DNA from: Deltaproteobacteria bacterium | GTDB taxonomy: Bacteria > Desulfobacterota > Desulfarculia > Adiutricales > Adiutricaceae | Reading direction: 5' to 3' | Assembly: GCA_031271165.1 (NCBI GenBank) | Contig: JAISWF010000069.1 | Span: 1-37,384 of the forward strand | DNA: 37,384 nt | Shown here: piece by piece, positions 35,161 through 37,384 of the stretch | How the letters are laid out: each line of letters begins with the position of its first letter | Position numbering within the stretch: position 1 is the stretch's first letter | Program-made: the position numbers and the translations under genes | The notes under the pieces: model-generated | Told to the model about the DNA's origin: nothing | Seen by the model: only the letters and a program-made list of their open reading frames with translations | The model's database searches: none

Positions 35161-36956
35161 TGGGACCAAGTAACGTCGTATTGGCCGGCCAAGAGCCGCT
35201 GACGGCCGATTTTTCCGGTCTTCTTCCCTATGAAGAACTCGGCCGATTCCCCATCGCTGGACCCAAGCCTGGGGGGCGCTCGGTCAAAGATGAGGAGGCC
35301 TTTGACGTCATTCGCCGCGAGGTCGCCTCTCTTACGGCTCTGTCCGGCCAAAACCGGGCCACTGATTGGAATATTGTCATAGATTCAGCCGCCAAGTTGT
35401 TAAGCGAGGTGGGCAAGGATTTTTTGGTGGCCACCTGGTTGGGAGTGGGCTTGGTTAACTGCTCAGGGGTGAGGGGCTTGGGCCAGGCGGCCATGATCCT
35501 AAGCGACATAATTGAGTATTTTTGGTTAGAATGTGAGCCGCCGGTGGCCAAATGCCGGCTCAGACTGGTGGCCTTGGACTGGTTTGAAGAACAAGCGGCC
35601 AGATTGCTGACCCCAAGGGACAGGGCTGGTCAAGATGAGATCAAGCAGGCTAGAGTTGCTCTGGCCAAGCTTAGTCAAAATCTTGGACAAAGATTGCCCA
35701 ACGAACTCAGAGGTTTTGGGACGCTCAAAGAAATTCTTGATCGAATCAAGGTCGACCCCATGTTGAGCGTCGTTACCTCCCAAATTATGCCGTCGCCTGA
35801 AGAGGCAGCCGGCCAAGCTGTGGCAACCAGTCAGGGAAAGCCTGACCAAGAGGCGACTAGGCTGGTAGGGAGCCAAGAGGAGGCTGCTTCGGGGGAATCG
35901 ACCAGTCGTCAAACTCCGGTTGCCGCCAGAAGTCCCCAGTCTCTGGTTATGGAGTCAATAGAGGCGCCGGAAGGCCATAATTTAACACTGTCTGCCGGTA
36001 TAAGAGTTGAAACCGGCAATGCGGCTGGGGAGGAAGACCTGAGCCGCCCCTTGAGTTTCGATATTGTCTTTAAAGGTGACTCCAACGATCGCCGGTCCAT
36101 TCGCCGCGAGCTTTTGAGCTGGGCGGGTGAGATACTGACCGCTGATTTGTCTGACCCGGCTTCATACGTTCTGAGGCGTTTCGCCCTTTGGTCGCTTATG
36201 GCCAAGTCGCTGGAAATCAAAAAAAGGCGGACCGTAATTCCGGCTCCGCCCGGCGAAATCTTGAGGCATTTGCGGCGCCTGCTTGATACCGGGCAAGTGG
36301 AAAAGGCCGTCCAAGAGGCCGAAAGCGCAGCTGATCGCCAGGCTTACTGGCTGGATCTTTCGGAGGTCTCAGCCAGCAGCTTGAAAAAACTGGGCCTATC
36401 CAGAGCGGCCAGGGCCCTGGAAGGAGCTGTAGCTGGTTTGATTTGGTCGGTTCCCAATTTGGTTGAAAGTGAGTTTGACGACGGCACACCGTTAGCCGAC
36501 GGGCGAACCAGGGAGTGGTTGGCTGGACTGACCCGGCCGACCGGCGGAGGGGCAAGTATTTCTGGGCCACCAGTAGCCGGAGTTGTAGACGAGGTTGAAC
36601 CGACTTTGGAGGTTTTAAGCCGCCGCCTTGAAGCCGGACTCAACGGCCGAGATAAACTGAAGGTTTTAACTCTTATTTTTCCCATCTTAGCCATCGAAGA
36701 TCAGGCCAATCAAATTGAAATTCTGGCTCAATCAGTCTGGAACCTAATCCGGCGACACAAACTTGAGGAATACGACCCTAGTTTGGCGGCCGAAGCCTTA
36801 GAAGCGGCCCTGCTGGCTGGGCTGGCCGTGAGGCCGAAACGCTCGGTCAACGAAGAAAAGCAGCCAGAGGCTTTAAGTGAGATTTTGGCCAATACCGCCA
36901 AGCTTTTGGCCAAGCTCAGTCCTCAAAGACTGCTTCGGGTGAGCCAGAGGCAATAG
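35157..36956 (+). CDS. tssA: T6SS protein TssA (ImpA_N + C-terminal VasJ-like region)
   Basis: 599 aa; 'ATDWNIVIDSAAKLLSEVGKDFLVATWLGVGLVNCSGVRGLGQAAMILSDIIEYFWLECEPP'; C-terminal 'ILRHLRRLLDTGQVEKAVQEAESAADRQAYWLDLSEVSASSLKKLG...' is VasJ-like; ATGA overlap with copy C. Confidence 0.88.
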   Translation: MMGPSNVVLAGQEPLTADFSGLLPYEELGRFPIAGPKPGGRSVKDEEAFDVIRREVASLTALSGQNRATDWNIVIDSAAKLLSEVGKDFLVATWLGVGLVNCSGVRGLGQAAMILSDIIEYFWLECEPPVAKCRLRLVALDWFEEQAARLLTPRDRAGQDEIKQARVALAKLSQNLGQRLPNELRGFGTLKEILDRIKVDPMLSVVTSQIMPSPEEAAGQAVATSQGKPDQEATRLVGSQEEAASGESTSRQTPVAARSPQSLVMESIEAPEGHNLTLSAGIRVETGNAAGEEDLSRPLSFDIVFKGDSNDRRSIRRELLSWAGEILTADLSDPASYVLRRFALWSLMAKSLEIKKRRTVIPAPPGEILRHLRRLLDTGQVEKAVQEAESAADRQAYWLDLSEVSASSLKKLGLSRAARALEGAVAGLIWSVPNLVESEFDDGTPLADGRTREWLAGLTRPTGGGASISGPPVAGVVDEVEPTLEVLSRRLEAGLNGRDKLKVLTLIFPILAIEDQANQIEILAQSVWNLIRRHKLEEYDPSLAAEALEAALLAGLAVRPKRSVNEEKQPEALSEILANTAKLLAKLSPQRLLRVSQRQ

Positions 36957-37244
36957 ATAGTTAACTTGAGTTGAGGCAGCTTTTTCGGAGCCTTGGAAAT
37001 TAGGGCTGGCGGCCGACAAAATTTAAAGTAATTGGTTTTTGGGAGGCCTGAATGTGGTTTCGGGCTTGGAAAAGCTTTTGGGTTCTGGCTAGGGCCGATG
37101 ATCATTTTAAGCCCTTCCAACCAAGTTTCTATATGGTAGCCCCGACTGTCAGTCCGGCCAAGCTTTGGTTTGAGCCCTTAAAACAATGAAAGACAGGTAT
37201 CCATCATGGCCAAACTGGATATTTAAAGCGAGTTTTAATTTACG

Positions 37245-37331
37245 ATGAAGATTCTGGCATCTTTAGGGGTCGTTATGGTTTTTGTTATAAATTTATTGCT
37301 GATGCGACTGCATAAACCGCAGCAGAATTGA
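37245..37331 (+). CDS. Possible small single-TM protein (28 aa)
   Basis: Manual translation: MKILASLGVVMVFVINLLLMRLHKPQQN*; weak RBS. Confidence 0.2.
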   Translation: MKILASLGVVMVFVINLLLMRLHKPQQN

Positions 37332-37384
37332 GGGTGCCTCATCCACGGGGAATCTACAATCACCTCATGGATGATAGTCCCTCC

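Noticed and set aside
1-37384. tRNA/rRNA genes, IS elements or CRISPR arrays
   Set aside because: None recognised on reading either strand; no transposase-like ORF in the track.

Overview
The window carries one nearly complete type VI secretion system (T6SS) locus, about 4.0-37.0 kb, all on the + strand. Order: tssB, tssC, hcp, clpV(tssH), a large vgrG, a DUF2169+pentapeptide-repeat (PPR) fusion, a second Cys-rich PPR protein, DUF3540, a DUF4150 PAAR-like protein, a second full-length TssC, tssE, tssF, tssG, tssJ, tssK, tssL, tssM, then four consecutive genes ending in a TssA. To the left on the - strand are two AAA-type ATPase genes: an edge-truncated AAA-ATPase_like (PF09820-type) gene and an AAA ATPase with a PD-(D/E)XK-like tail. 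They are separated by a strong terminator. About 1.5 kb with no credible CDS lies between them and tssB. The most notable feature is the cassette between tssM and tssA. Three adjacent genes encode proteins whose C-termini share a clearly related, apparently extracytoplasmic domain (core 'GHYDxQGRF...PVTAVDxxG...GPVxxxxxGxHxxFxRxSxNYQ'). One copy has only an N-terminal signal anchor; the other two are fused to an ImpA_N/TssA-like cytoplasmic domain and a TM helix. This suggests a membrane-anchored TssA/TagA-like module with an unrecognised periplasmic domain, possibly taking over structural or envelope-anchoring roles. Other points of interest: a second TssC translationally coupled to a PAAR-like gene, a VgrG with a ~600-aa extension containing an AT-rich patch, a structured hcp leader with two hairpins related by a compensatory base-pair change, and several intercistronic hairpins. 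No PpkA/PppA/Fha module, no OmpA-like peptidoglycan-binding domain and no recognisable toxin/immunity pair was seen. All assignments come from reading the sequence and recalled family hallmarks; no database search was run.
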